Below are positions 1-8,916 of a stretch of 64,000 nt of DNA, piece by piece. Every line of letters starts with the position of its first letter. The first letter of the stretch is position 1. This stretch comes from Streptomyces sp. NBC_01298. Its GTDB lineage: Bacteria; Actinomycetota; Actinomycetes; Streptomycetales; Streptomycetaceae. The notes under the pieces were generated by a model. That model saw only the letters and a list, made by a program, of their open reading frames with translations. It did not search any database and had not been told where the DNA came from. Location: contig NZ_CP108414.1 of assembly GCF_035978755.1 (NCBI RefSeq), positions 8,866,001 to 8,930,000 of the forward strand. Reading direction: 5' to 3'. A program made the translations under genes and the position numbers.

Positions 1-814
1 CGCGGTGGGAGACCAGCACACCCCCGGCCCGCCGCACATCCCATCCCGACGGGACACCATGGGACACCCAAAGTCCCGCTGACCAGCACAGACAACGCTT
101 CAACCCATACCGCACCGCTGGGACGAAACACATCGACAGGTCCACACGGCACAGGCCGGCCGACCCGCCCTGCAAAAAGTCTCTGACCGCTTCCTCAAAT
201 TACGGAACGGCCTTTAGGTCCCGCTGAGCCGGTACGGCGGCACAGGCCGCCGCCACCTGGGGTGGCCGCGCGCTGCGCCCGTGCTGGACGCCGGCAATCT
301 GTCAGGGCCGGGTGTCAGCGCGGGCCCGGACCGCGCGCCTCGGCGGTCACGCGGGTCCACCACCACCGTCCGTGGAGCTCGGGGTCGGTCACCGGCTGCA
401 AGGCGATGGGCAGCCGGGCCCCGGCCGCTTCGATCTGCGCATCGGCTTGGCCCCATACCTGACATCCCGGAAACGGCCCCCGGCGCAGCCGCGCCGGAAG
501 TCAAGAGCGCCAAGAACAACAAGGGCGCCGGAAAGAACAAGGCCCGGCGTCTGGGTGTCGTTTCCGCTGGTAGGCGTGGGTGTTCAGTACTGACGTGGGG
601 TGCCGATGTGGTGCTGTCATGTCTGGCGTAAGACGTATGTGCTGGTCGTTTTGGTGCAGATCGGGTTGGCGCGGGCCGGTGTCGTCAGTCAACGTTCCCG
701 CGCTTCCCGTAGAGACCTGTCAGCTCTCACCCTCGCGGCCGAGTCCAAGTCCATGCACTGAGGGCCGGCGACCCCTCGTGGGCGGGCTGCCCAACTGCGG
801 TTATCCCGGCCATG
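1..814. other. Gene-poor left edge, possible relic
   Basis: I see no convincing complete gene here. One minus-strand stretch at about 315-461 reads as a protein-like C-terminus (it contains QIEAAGARLPIALQPVTDPE and ends in TGA at 315-317). It has no supported start and the reading breaks upstream, so it is probably a gene remnant. The remaining reading frames on both strands lack a ribosome site and consistent third-position G/C bias. No tRNA or recognisable mobile element is visible. Confidence 0.35.
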
Positions 815-2113
815 TCAGGCACTGGTGGTGGTTCCGTCGTCTGGGAGCAGCTCGGGCATTCCCTCCACGAGCACGACAACCGCGACGACTTCGCCGGCCT
901 GGGAACGGCCGACCCAGACGGGATAGGTGCCGTCGCCTGTTGTCGCGAAGGCCGCCAGCTCGCCGCCGGTGGCCTGGTCGCGGGTACGCAGCAGGTACAT
1001 GGAGTCGCTGATGTCCTCGTAGGCGTCCGGATGCAGGTCCGGGTCTCCCTGGATCAGTCCTCTCTCGAAGAGCGCGAGGAGGGGTTCCCAGGCTCCGGCA
1101 TCGGCGAAGCAGCCTGTGGCTCCGTCTGTGGCGAAACCGGAGATCTCGTCCTCGACGAACAGCCGGAGGTCGTCGTCGGGCCTGAGCGCCATCCGCCAGC
1201 TCGTGGCGGGGGCTTCGCTCACGAGCACGCGCACAGCCATGGTGTCCGTGCGGGTGACTTCGCTCCCCTCCCACATGCAGTGGTAGCCGTGTCGGGCTCG
1301 CGCCTCCTCCAACGCGTACTCCCCGGGCGGGACGGGGACTGTGAGGTGCGGGCCGTCTTCGTGGTCGATGTCCGGGCCGGAGATTGCGAGCAGCCCGCTG
1401 GGTACGCGCAGGGTGCCGATGCGGCGTGGCTCCACGATCGTCATCTCGGGGTGGTATCCGTCGGTCACGCGTACCCCGGGCCGGAACAGCTCACCGATCG
1501 GTCCGGGCTGCGCGGGGCGGGGTGGACACCAGCACGTGGTGGGCGCGAGTTCACCGCCGTCGGCGGCCGCCGCGGCCGGCTCGGTGATCTCGAAGACCAG
1601 CGGCTCCGTGAGGCCGTGAACCTGGCCCGAGAGCAGTGGCCATTCCCCGAACACCGGCCGGTCCACCCAGCGCTCGTCATCGCGGCTCCTGGGCACGGTG
1701 ACGTACATGGGCCCGCGCTCGCCCTGGGGCTGCTCCGTTCGCCGGCCCTTCCCGCCCGGGAAGAGCTCTACGGTGATGCGCGGGCAGGCCTCGTCGAGTT
1801 CCGCCATTTCTGGGCCGGTGTATTGCCGGTGGACGGTGCGCCGGGGCCACAGCCGCGTCGGGTCGTCCAGCAGCCGCAGGTCGAGCTCGTAGGTACCGCG
1901 GCCCTGAGCGTCGTACGCCCACAGGCCGACGTAGTGATCCCGCCAGGAGACGAGTCGAACCTCCAGCGGAGCCTCCCGACCCACTGGCCAATACACGACC
2001 ACGTACGGAAGCCCAGCGGCATCCCGCTCACGGGCCTCCGCCACAGATATCGGCCTCCAGGGAACGCGAGCCTCCGGATCCCACGCCCGCGCGTACCCCA
2101 CCTTGACCACCAT
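815..2113 (-). CDS. DUF4241-like hypothetical protein
   Basis: The protein has 432 residues if translation starts at the ATG at 2113, which a GGGGAG-type ribosome site precedes. An upstream ATG at 2185 lies before poorly coding sequence. The C-terminal third ends in a DUF4241-like signature: an alternation of Gly, Tyr, Pro and Val (GTYPVWVGRSQAGEVVAVVV) after a region of acidic and aromatic residues. There is no signal peptide or membrane segment, so it is probably cytoplasmic. DUF4241 proteins have no established reaction. Some sit near toxin-immunity or phage-related genes, but no such partner is visible here. The flanks are gene-poor, so neighbours give no functional hint. The domain call rests on the C-terminal motif alone. 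Confidence 0.6.
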   Translation of the reverse strand: MVVKVGYARAWDPEARVPWRPISVAEARERDAAGLPYVVVYWPVGREAPLEVRLVSWRDHYVGLWAYDAQGRGTYELDLRLLDDPTRLWPRRTVHRQYTGPEMAELDEACPRITVELFPGGKGRRTEQPQGERGPMYVTVPRSRDDERWVDRPVFGEWPLLSGQVHGLTEPLVFEITEPAAAAADGGELAPTTCWCPPRPAQPGPIGELFRPGVRVTDGYHPEMTIVEPRRIGTLRVPSGLLAISGPDIDHEDGPHLTVPVPPGEYALEEARARHGYHCMWEGSEVTRTDTMAVRVLVSEAPATSWRMALRPDDDLRLFVEDEISGFATDGATGCFADAGAWEPLLALFERGLIQGDPDLHPDAYEDISDSMYLLRTRDQATGGELAAFATTGDGTYPVWVGRSQAGEVVAVVVLVEGMPELLPDDGTTTSA

Positions 2114-2561
2114 CGCTGCTCCCCACTCGCCTGTGTAACGAGTGGCAACATAGCCCCCACCTGTGACAACACCCCTCACCGGCATGCTCGGGCCGGTGAG
2201 GGGTGCCAGTGGGGTAGGCGGCTGTGGATGGTGGTGGTGTGAACCTTGACGCGGGTTCCGTAGGGGTGGGCGTCCGTGCCGCGGATCAGCGCGAGGCGGG
2301 AGGGGGCGGCGCCGGTCGGCAGGGTGGTGGTGAGGGCTGCCGTGTGGAGGGGGCGGGCGGAGGGTGCGCAGGCGGTCGGCGAGTTCGCTGTGGGCTCCGC
2401 TTGCCGGTGTTCCGGGTCGGGCCGGGTCTCGCGTGTACGCGCGGGGGCGTGTGGGAGCAAGCGCCCGTCGTCACCCGTAGGCGCCACCGCACCGCGGTAG
2501 GGTGCCACCGGGAACGGTTAGGGTGCGTCGGGAACGTGATCGCGCACCCGTGGGGGATGGA
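2114..2561. other. Gap with possible frameshifted minus-strand relic
   Basis: This 448-base gap has no complete gene. On the minus strand a coding-like stretch (about 2190-2450) reads partly in one frame (AHSELADRLRTLRP) and continues in another (contains TLPTGAAPSRLALIRGTDAH). This suggests a decayed short gene. I cannot assign a family. The divergent promoters of the flanking genes must also lie here, but I see no clear operator. Confidence 0.25.
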
Positions 2562-3218
2562 ATGACAGTGCACCGGCCCGGATTGCCGCAGGACCTGCCC
2601 GCGCCGGAGATCCTGTGGGCCCGGTGGAGCGCGGTCGCCGTGCTGGAGGCGACGGCCGAGGCGGAGCAGAAGCCGCCGGTCCACCGCACGGGCTGCTGGA
2701 TCGACGACCGTGGGCTGCACCTCGACGACTGCGGCTGTACCTGGTGGACGCTGAAGCCGCTGGGCGGGGACCGGTTCGTGCTCTTCGGTGAGGACGAGTC
2801 CAGCGGGGTCAAGTGGCACGAGCCGCCGGTCGACATGCTGGCCGGGGCTCCGGACTGGCTCCCCCACGACGAGCTCCGTGAGCTGATCGCGGGCAACGAG
2901 CTGGGGTGCGTGTACTGGTCCGAGAACGGGTCCTGGGCACGGGCTCCGTACCCGGCGGACCTCGATGACGACGGTCTCGACTGCGGGTTGAGCCGTTTCG
3001 TCAACGAGGACGAGCTGCTGCGGGAGCTCGACGGCGGGGCGGTCCTCGGGGAGGGCCGCGCGGAGCTGGTGCGCCGCGCCGAGCGGTACGAGCTGACGCC
3101 GGAGCTGCTGGAGACCCTCGTCCGCCGTTCGGGCGGCGAGCCCGCCGACCTGCCGGCCATGCTGCGCGCCCTGCGGCGCTCGGGCCTGGCCCACGGGAGC
3201 CCGCAGCCGGCCGCGTGA
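2562..3218 (+). CDS. Unrecognised cytoplasmic hypothetical protein
   Basis: The protein has 218 residues from the ATG at 2562, which follows a GGGGGA ribosome site by a few bases. An in-frame upstream start at 2502 is less likely. Codon use is strongly G/C at third positions and matches real genes in this window. The N-terminal half contains a Cys and Trp cluster (RTGCWIDDRGLHLDDCGCTW) that could be structural or bind metal. It is followed by acidic segments and an Ala/Leu/Arg-rich helical C-terminus. There is no signal peptide or membrane helix. I do not recognise the family and the neighbours give no clue, so no function is proposed. Confidence 0.6.
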   Translation: MTVHRPGLPQDLPAPEILWARWSAVAVLEATAEAEQKPPVHRTGCWIDDRGLHLDDCGCTWWTLKPLGGDRFVLFGEDESSGVKWHEPPVDMLAGAPDWLPHDELRELIAGNELGCVYWSENGSWARAPYPADLDDDGLDCGLSRFVNEDELLRELDGGAVLGEGRAELVRRAERYELTPELLETLVRRSGGEPADLPAMLRALRRSGLAHGSPQPAA

Positions 3219-3435
3219 CGTCGCTTGGCCGCCAGGGTCGTCAAGTGGGTGTTGGCGGTCTGTGGGCAGAGCACCACCGGCTCGTCCTCCTACGACACCG
3301 CACTCTGGGGTCTGGTCTGGCGCCTGACCGCTGGCCTGGCCCGCTATGCGATTCCGGCGTACTACCTCCACGACGCGCCCGGGCCGGCCCCTGGCTCCGA
3401 GTCGGCGCCACCGATGCGCGGCACGGTTCGGTCAG

Positions 3436-3690
3436 GAGGCGTCCAGATTCACGCCCGCGAGCACGGGCATCGTCCGGAGGAAGTCCGGGACACTGCGGAG
3501 TTCGTCCAGCCGCTGCTCGTAGGACTCGACACGCCGCGTGCAGTCCGCGGCAAGGCCGGTCAGCCGGTTCAGCGGATCCGTCTGTGACGCGAGGATGACG
3601 GAGTCGTAGTTGCCCAGGTCCGAGCCGATCGTGAGATCGACGAAGCAGCGAGCCCTCGGCTGAAGAACCCACAGCGGCGAACCAGACCGC
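3436..3690 (-). pseudogene. C-terminal gene remnant, family unknown
   Basis: Read on the minus strand, about 80 residues form well-behaved protein sequence (it contains DLTIGSDLGNYDSVILASQT and later RRVESYEQRLDELRSVPDF). It ends in a TGA at 3436-3438. Upstream of about 3690 the frame loses coding character and no start or ribosome site is present. Codon use is typical of real Streptomyces genes. I read it as the surviving tail of a deleted gene. I cannot identify the parent family. Confidence 0.4.
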
Positions 3691-3861
3691 TACCCAACCT
3701 GGCTGGCCCGCTCACCCCTTGACTCTGCGGGCTGAGGTAGGCGGTGGTCGATTTCGTGCGCCGCGCGGTGGAGCTGCCGGAGGCTACGCCCGTTGTGGTG
3801 GGTGGCCGTAGGGCGGTGCGGAAGCGGCGGGCTGGTCTGCTTGCCGGGAATCGGATCGCCG

Positions 3862-3913
3862 TCAACGGGGTTGGTGGGGGATGAGCCATCAACGGGGTTG
3901 GTGGGGATGAGCC
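3862..3913 (+). repeat. Imperfect 25-26 bp tandem duplication
   Basis: Two adjacent copies (3862-3887 and 3889-3913) share the same sequence, with core CAACGGGGTTGGTGGGG, and differ by one G. They sit just upstream of the oxidoreductase start at 3928. The second copy contains an in-frame ATG at 3907 that could be mistaken for the gene start. Confidence 0.8.
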
Positions 3914-3927
3914 GTTTTTGGAGAGTC

Positions 3928-4938
3928 ATGCGAGCGATTCAGGTGTACGAAGTGGGCGGTCCCGAGGTGCTGCAGGAGGTCAAGGTGGACCAGCCGCGGC
4001 CGGGTCCGGGGGAGGCGGTCGTGGAGGTCGCCGCATCCGGGGTCAACTTCCTCGACGTCTACTACCGCGAAGGCCGGTACAGCCTCCCGCTGCCCTTCAC
4101 TCCGGGCGCTGAGGGCGCCGGTACGGTCGTCGAAGTCGGACCCGGCGTCGCTGATGTCGCAGTCGGGGACCGGGTCGGTTGGGTGGAGATCCCCGGCACG
4201 TATGCCGAGCGGGCCGTCGTGGACTCCTCCCGGCTGGTGCCGCTGCCCGACGACATCGGCTTCGAGACAGCGGCCGCCGTGCTCCTCCAAGGCATGACCG
4301 CGCACTATCTCGTCAAGGACGCCTACCCGGTTCAGGGGGGCGACACGGTGCTCGTGCATGCGGCCGCTGGTGGCATGGGGCTGCTTTTGACCCAGCTCAT
4401 CACCCATCTCGGCGGCAGGGTGATCGGCACGACGTCGACCACGGCGAAGGCCGAGCTGGCGAAGCGTGCCGGGGCCGCTGAGGTGATCCTTTCCTCCGCG
4501 GTCGACGATCTCGCAGCCGAGGTGAGGCGGCTCAACGGCGGTCAGGGACTGCCGGTTGTCTTCGACGGCGTCGGCGCGCACACCTTCGATGCGAGCCTCG
4601 CCAGCCTGCGAACCCGCGGCCATCTCGTGCTCTTCGGCGCGGCAAGTGGTGCCGTGCCGCCGTTCGATCCGATTCGGCTCGCCCACGGCGGTTCGCTGAC
4701 CCTGATCCGGCCCAGCCTCGGGGACTTCATCGCCGATCGGTCCGAACTGCTCCGACGGGCCGCCGATGTGTTCGAGTGGGTGCGCTCCAAGGCGCTTGAG
4801 ATCACCGTAACGGGCCGCTACGCACTGTCCGAGGCCGCCCAGGCCCACAGCGATCTGGAGGCTCGGCGTACCACCGGCAAGCTGCTCGTCATACCCGATG
4901 CGGCCGCTACGGGACGCCGCGAGGAGACGCAGAGCTGA
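3928..4938 (+). CDS. NADPH:quinone oxidoreductase (zinc-independent MDR)
   Basis: This is a 336-residue medium-chain dehydrogenase/reductase of the QOR type, expected to reduce quinones or enones with NADPH in the cytoplasm. The N-terminal GroES-like domain carries GVNFLDVYYREGRY and the quinone reductase motif near residue 60. The Rossmann part has HAAAGGMGLLLTQL around residue 145, where the AAGGxG pattern binds NADPH. The catalytic zinc ligands of alcohol dehydrogenases are absent. The start at 3928 follows GGAG. In-frame starts at 3793 and 3907 lie in or before a tandem repeat and look unlikely. Length is normal for the family (about 325-340). It appears monocistronic, flanked by relics on both sides. 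Confidence 0.9.
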   Translation: MRAIQVYEVGGPEVLQEVKVDQPRPGPGEAVVEVAASGVNFLDVYYREGRYSLPLPFTPGAEGAGTVVEVGPGVADVAVGDRVGWVEIPGTYAERAVVDSSRLVPLPDDIGFETAAAVLLQGMTAHYLVKDAYPVQGGDTVLVHAAAGGMGLLLTQLITHLGGRVIGTTSTTAKAELAKRAGAAEVILSSAVDDLAAEVRRLNGGQGLPVVFDGVGAHTFDASLASLRTRGHLVLFGAASGAVPPFDPIRLAHGGSLTLIRPSLGDFIADRSELLRRAADVFEWVRSKALEITVTGRYALSEAAQAHSDLEARRTTGKLLVIPDAAATGRREETQS

Positions 4939-5159
4939 TCGCGGGTGGCTGGGTCGGGGATCTTGGAGACTGAGATGTCGAGGGCATGACCGACCGTCAT
5001 CGCCGAGATCCCCGACTGTGAGGATGGGGAGACACCGCTCGAGGGTCTAACCCGATTCCCGATCCCCGATCCCCGATCTCTGATTGACGCTCGGCTGTCC
5101 TCACTCTGAAGCGTCGGCCCTCCGAGCGGTGCCAAGGCGCGCACCGTCCGTCCGTCCGT

Positions 5160-5800
5160 CGGCCGGTGCGCGCGTGTCCGCTCGCCGCGTACGGAAGGAA
5201 CCGAGCGAAGCGCTGATCTGGGCCTGGATCCTCGCGCCAGTACCGCAGAACGGTTTCCTGGACGATGTCGAGCCGGCCTGCGGCAATGAGGCACGAGACC
5301 GACTTCTGTCCGCCGATGTCTGCCTCGGAGGCGACCACGACGGCCGGTGTCTCGCCGAGCTGGCGAATGACTTTGAGGAGCTCGTCGGACATCGGGGCCC
5401 GGAAGCCCGGATCGTGAAAGCTGGACGGACGGCTGACGAAGACCGGATCGTCGAAGATCAGTCCCAGGCCGTGGTGGTAGGTCAGGTCGTGGTCGGCGGC
5501 GCGCTCGAGCTGTCCGCGGTCCCAGGAGACGACGTCCCAGTCCCACCACGACCCTTCGGGAAGCCGGATCGCGGCATGCGGCGCCGCGCCTGACTCCAGG
5601 CAGCGTCGCCCGGTCCGCCGCGTACATGCCGTCCGATAGCACTTCGTCGGTCAGTTCGAACTGCTCGGGGCCGGCGGGACCGGTCCAGGTGACCACCGTC
5701 CCGGCCGGCCTGCTGCTGGGCAGGTGGACGGGCTGACCGACGGACGGCCCAGTGCTGTTCCTGAACCCCGAAGCCACGGCGCCCCTCCCCGGGCCCATCC
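5160..5800 (-). pseudogene. Frameshifted hypothetical protein gene
   Basis: On the minus strand, coding-quality sequence runs from about 5800 (contains PVHLPSSRPAGTVVTWTGPA and EQFELTDEVLSDGMYAADRA) to about 5575. It then continues one base out of frame (contains RLPEGSWWDWDVVSWDRGQL, FDDPVFVSRPSSFHDPGF and ETVLRYWREDPGPDQRFARF). After about 5170 it degenerates into low-complexity sequence. A single-base shift near 5575 and loss of the true C-terminus indicate a dead gene. The family is not known to me. The Trp-rich segment suggests a soluble enzyme or immunity-type protein, but that is a guess. Confidence 0.55.
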
Positions 5801-5889
5801 GATGGATTGACGGACTCCGATTTGCACGCGATAGTTGCGCGGCCGGGATGGGGCCCGGTCGCACAACCAAGGGGCGGGACGCAGCAGCG

Positions 5890-7458
5890 ATGCACGGCAC
5901 GAATGAAAACAACCAGGTCAATGAGGACATTGACGACGCGCACCCGGCCGGTGGCGAGACATCGCTCGCCACCGCGACAGCCGAAGGCACCGGGCAGGAA
6001 GTCGCGGACGCGAACGCCGCGGTGCGCGGAGGCGCCGAAGGTGCCCGCGCCGAGGGACGGGCGCTGCTCACCGCGCGGCGGTGGGGCGCGGCCCGGCAGG
6101 CGGCCCGAACGGGACTGAAGGCGTACGGGCCCGACGCCGAGCTGTCGCTGCTCCTCGCGCTCGCGCACGCGGCCGAGGACGACGACGACGAGGACGACCG
6201 CGCCGAAGAGGTCTACCGGGACGCTCTCGAGGTGTTCCCCGACCACCTGGGGCTGCTCGCCGGGTACGCGGAACTCTGCCTGCGCAGCGACTTCCAGGAC
6301 CGCCCGGCACGCAAGAACCGGGGCCCCGCCCTCGCTGCGCGGGTGGCCGAACTCGCCCCCGACTCGCCCGAGGCCCTGCGCGTGGCCCAGGTGCAGGGCG
6401 CGCCCTGGCTGACGGCGGTCCGCGACAAGGCCGCGAGGCCGCCGCGCGTCGCCCGGACGCAGCTGTACGATCTGCGCCAGGCACTGGCGGCCGGCCGCGG
6501 TGTGCGCCCCGCGGCCGGGCAGGCGCGGGCGGATGCCGCGCAGCGGCCGGACGACGCGCGCCGTGCCATGCTCGCCGAAGCCCTCGAAGTACTGGACCGC
6601 CCCGGTCGGGTGCTCTTGCTGCCGCTCGTCCGCCGGCCGTTCGAGTCGGGCCTCGTACGCGGCGTCCTGCTCGGCGCGGTGCTCGTCGCCGTGGTCGGCC
6701 TGGGGCTCCCGCAATGGGTGTGGTGGGCCGGGATCGCCGCCTACGGAGCGCTGCCCTTCTGGCTCGGCAGGGTGCTGCGCGGAGCCCGGCGCCGGGGCGA
6801 GCCGGCCGCTGCCGCACATCCCGTGCCGCGGGAAGCACCGCTGCCCGAGCTGGCGCCCGTACCGCCGTATTCGTCCCGCGAGCTGGCATTCGGCCTGGCC
6901 GGGGCGGCGGTGGTGCTGAGCAGCCTGGTGGTGGCCGGGGTGTGGTCGTACGCGAAGTACACCGCGTATCCGCGGTACGAGGTCGTCAGCCCTGACTCGT
7001 TCCAGGGGATGAAGCGTGTGTGGAACTCGCCCCTCAACCAGTTGTTGGCGGAGGCCGCCGTCGCGGTTCCGGGGGACTTCAAGGCCTTTACCGAGGTGTA
7101 CGGCGACCCGACGGCCAATGAGGGGCACATCGGCATCTACGGAATAACGGGGGACTGGCACGACATGTCCCCGCGCATGCTGACCTCGTTCGCGGATGCC
7201 GCGCGAGCCGGCGCCGAGAGCGTCGGTGCGACGGTCAGGACCTGGAAGCCGGAGGCGGGGCCGGCCGGAGGCTGGCTGGAGTGCGTGGAGATCACCGCCG
7301 CTGACGGCTACCGCAACATCACGTGTCTGTGGGGCGACAAGGGCAGCTTCGGCAGGGTGACGATCGTCGACCCGGACCTGGCGGACCGGGCCGACTCCCT
7401 GACCCGCGAGCTGCGTGCGGCACTGGTCCACCCGGCGGTCGGCGCGGACACGCCCTAG
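5890..7458 (+). CDS. Membrane protein with TPR-like N-terminus
   Basis: The protein has 522 residues from the ATG at 5890, behind a GGGCGGGA ribosome site. Residues about 45-190 are Ala/Leu-rich helical pairs resembling tetratricopeptide repeats and would be cytoplasmic. Two membrane helices follow near residues 255-298 (around GVLLGAVLVAVVGLGL and the next hydrophobic stretch). A basic linker and a third helix (GLAGAAVVLSSLVVAGVW) come next. The last 165 residues form an extracytoplasmic domain starting at the YPRYEVVSPD region. The topology suggests a protein that couples a helical inner scaffold to a surface domain. I do not recognise a named family. Its stop overlaps the stop of the convergent NHL gene. 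Confidence 0.7.
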   Translation: MHGTNENNQVNEDIDDAHPAGGETSLATATAEGTGQEVADANAAVRGGAEGARAEGRALLTARRWGAARQAARTGLKAYGPDAELSLLLALAHAAEDDDDEDDRAEEVYRDALEVFPDHLGLLAGYAELCLRSDFQDRPARKNRGPALAARVAELAPDSPEALRVAQVQGAPWLTAVRDKAARPPRVARTQLYDLRQALAAGRGVRPAAGQARADAAQRPDDARRAMLAEALEVLDRPGRVLLLPLVRRPFESGLVRGVLLGAVLVAVVGLGLPQWVWWAGIAAYGALPFWLGRVLRGARRRGEPAAAAHPVPREAPLPELAPVPPYSSRELAFGLAGAAVVLSSLVVAGVWSYAKYTAYPRYEVVSPDSFQGMKRVWNSPLNQLLAEAAVAVPGDFKAFTEVYGDPTANEGHIGIYGITGDWHDMSPRMLTSFADAARAGAESVGATVRTWKPEAGPAGGWLECVEITAADGYRNITCLWGDKGSFGRVTIVDPDLADRADSLTRELRAALVHPAVGADTP

Positions 7459-8417
7459 GACCGCCCCTCGCGATGGGTGCCCGCCGGGAGGGTGCGGGTG
7501 GGCGGGATCGCCAGGCCCGTGGGGGTGTTCAGGCCGGTGACGGGGAGGGTGGTCTGGGCGCTGCCGTCGGGGGCGAGGCGGACCACCCGGTTGTTGAAGG
7601 CGTCCGCGACGTAGAGGCGGCCCTTTCCGTCGAGGGCCAGGCCCAGCGGGTCGTTGAGCCCGGACGCGGGAACGGTGCTCTGGCCGGAGCCGTTGGCCGC
7701 CAGCCTCACCACACGGCTGTTGCCGGTGTCGGAGACGTAGAGGTTGCCCGCCGGGTCGAGGACGATGCCGGCCGGCTGGGAGAGCCCCGTGAAGGGGAGG
7801 GTGCGCTGCGCGCCGCCTCCGGCGGGGAGGGTGACGACGCGGTCGTTCACGAAGTCGGTGACGTAGAGGGAACCCGCGGAGTCGAAGGCGAGGCCCCAGG
7901 GGTGGAGGAGTCCCTCGGTGGGTACGGTGCGCTGACCGCTGCCGTCCGCGGGTACCTCGACGACCCGGTCGTTGAAGCTGTCGGCGATGTACAGGTCGCC
8001 CTCGGCGTCCAGTGCCAGCCCGAGGGGGCGGGAGAGCCCGTCCGTCGCGACGGTGACCTGGGGGCCGCCGCCCGCGGGGATCCGTACGACCCGGTTGTTC
8101 CCGGTGTCCGCCACGTAGAGATCGCCCGCGGCGTCGACCACCATGCCCGTGGGCCGGACCAGGCCCACGGCGGGGACCACGTCCTGCCCGCCGCGGCGCG
8201 CCACCCGCAGCACCCGGTCGTTGCCGTAGTCGGAGACGTATAGCGGGCCGCCCGCGCCCCCGGATCCCGGGTCGGAGGCGGCCGCCGTACCGGCCGGGGC
8301 CAGCCCGATGGCACACAGCGCCAGCAGCACCAAGACGGAGCCGGCCCTGCGGCCGGTACGGCCCATACGGCCCGTACGGTTCGTACGCGGGGGTTCGGGA
8401 ACTGCGGAACGGGGCAC
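7455..8417 (-). CDS. Secreted NHL-repeat beta-propeller protein
   Basis: The protein has 320 residues from a GTG at 8417 that follows AGGTAGG. The ATG at 8366 is an alternative. A signal peptide is evident (basic stretch, then SVLVLLALCAIGLAPAG, cleavage near TAAA). The rest is about seven repeats of roughly 41 residues with the NHL pattern (YVADTGNNRVVR, YIADSFNDRVVE, YVSDTGNSRVVR), alternating with GL.PxGLALD turns. That fits a single-domain propeller exported from the cell. NHL propellers bind ligands or other proteins, and no catalytic residues are obvious. The related serine/threonine kinase extracellular domains share the repeat, but no kinase domain is present. It is convergent with the membrane protein gene, with overlapping stop codons. 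Confidence 0.85.
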   Translation of the reverse strand: MPRSAVPEPPRTNRTGRMGRTGRRAGSVLVLLALCAIGLAPAGTAAASDPGSGGAGGPLYVSDYGNDRVLRVARRGGQDVVPAVGLVRPTGMVVDAAGDLYVADTGNNRVVRIPAGGGPQVTVATDGLSRPLGLALDAEGDLYIADSFNDRVVEVPADGSGQRTVPTEGLLHPWGLAFDSAGSLYVTDFVNDRVVTLPAGGGAQRTLPFTGLSQPAGIVLDPAGNLYVSDTGNSRVVRLAANGSGQSTVPASGLNDPLGLALDGKGRLYVADAFNNRVVRLAPDGSAQTTLPVTGLNTPTGLAIPPTRTLPAGTHREGRS

Positions 8418-8916
8418 GGCGCACCTACCTGTCCTGGTCGTCCGGCAGCCGAGGCTAGCCCCGGCGGCCCGGCCGCTCTCCCGCACCACGCCACGGCCGG
8501 GCCGTCTTGCACACGGACGGCCGGGCGGTCACCCCGGCTTGTTCTCACCTCTTCGGGGTCAGCCGGTCCTGCCCTCGGTCATCGGCCGCTACCGGGAACT
8601 GGTGAACGCAGATACGGCAGCCCCTTCTGTCTACCTGCTGGGGCGCTGGAGAGCCTCCGCTCAGCGCTCACCACACTTGGACGTCACCACGAAGCCGTGG
8701 CACCAGCCCGTGAGGCCGCCGAGATCCGCGCTCAACAGGTACGCGAAGCTGCTGAGATATTTGAACCGGACCTCGCCAGGGCACTGACTAGCCTCCGCAT
8801 CCGCCTGGCGGGCCGGATGCGGGGCGGTTGGCACCCCTACGGAAAACGCTTGGACGGCGCGGACGGCATCGCGGGAGACTGTGATCTCCGTAAGCAAGTG
8901 ACTACGTAGGGTGGCC
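8418..8916. other. Gap with a TPR-protein remnant
   Basis: On the plus strand at about 8649-8812 an open stretch reads as tetratricopeptide repeat sequence (ALESLRSALTTLGRHHEAVA, then EIFEPDLARALTSLRIRLA). It has no start codon or ribosome site, and the reading loses TPR character after about 8812. I interpret it as the fragment of a larger TPR gene. The promoter of the ABC exporter gene probably lies in the last 100 bases. Confidence 0.45.

Larger units (their letters stand above)
3219..3927. other. Gap holding a gene relic and a tandem repeat
   Basis: No complete gene is visible in these 709 bases. The minus-strand remnant at 3436-3690 and the imperfect tandem repeat at 3862-3913 are listed separately. 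A plus-strand stretch (3729-3881) reads without stops as a basic, Val-rich peptide that ends at the first repeat copy. It has no start that I can support. Confidence 0.4.

Noticed and set aside
5482..8424. 980-codon open frame on the minus strand
   Set aside because: It is Arg/Pro-rich without domains and overlaps the well-supported membrane protein and NHL genes.
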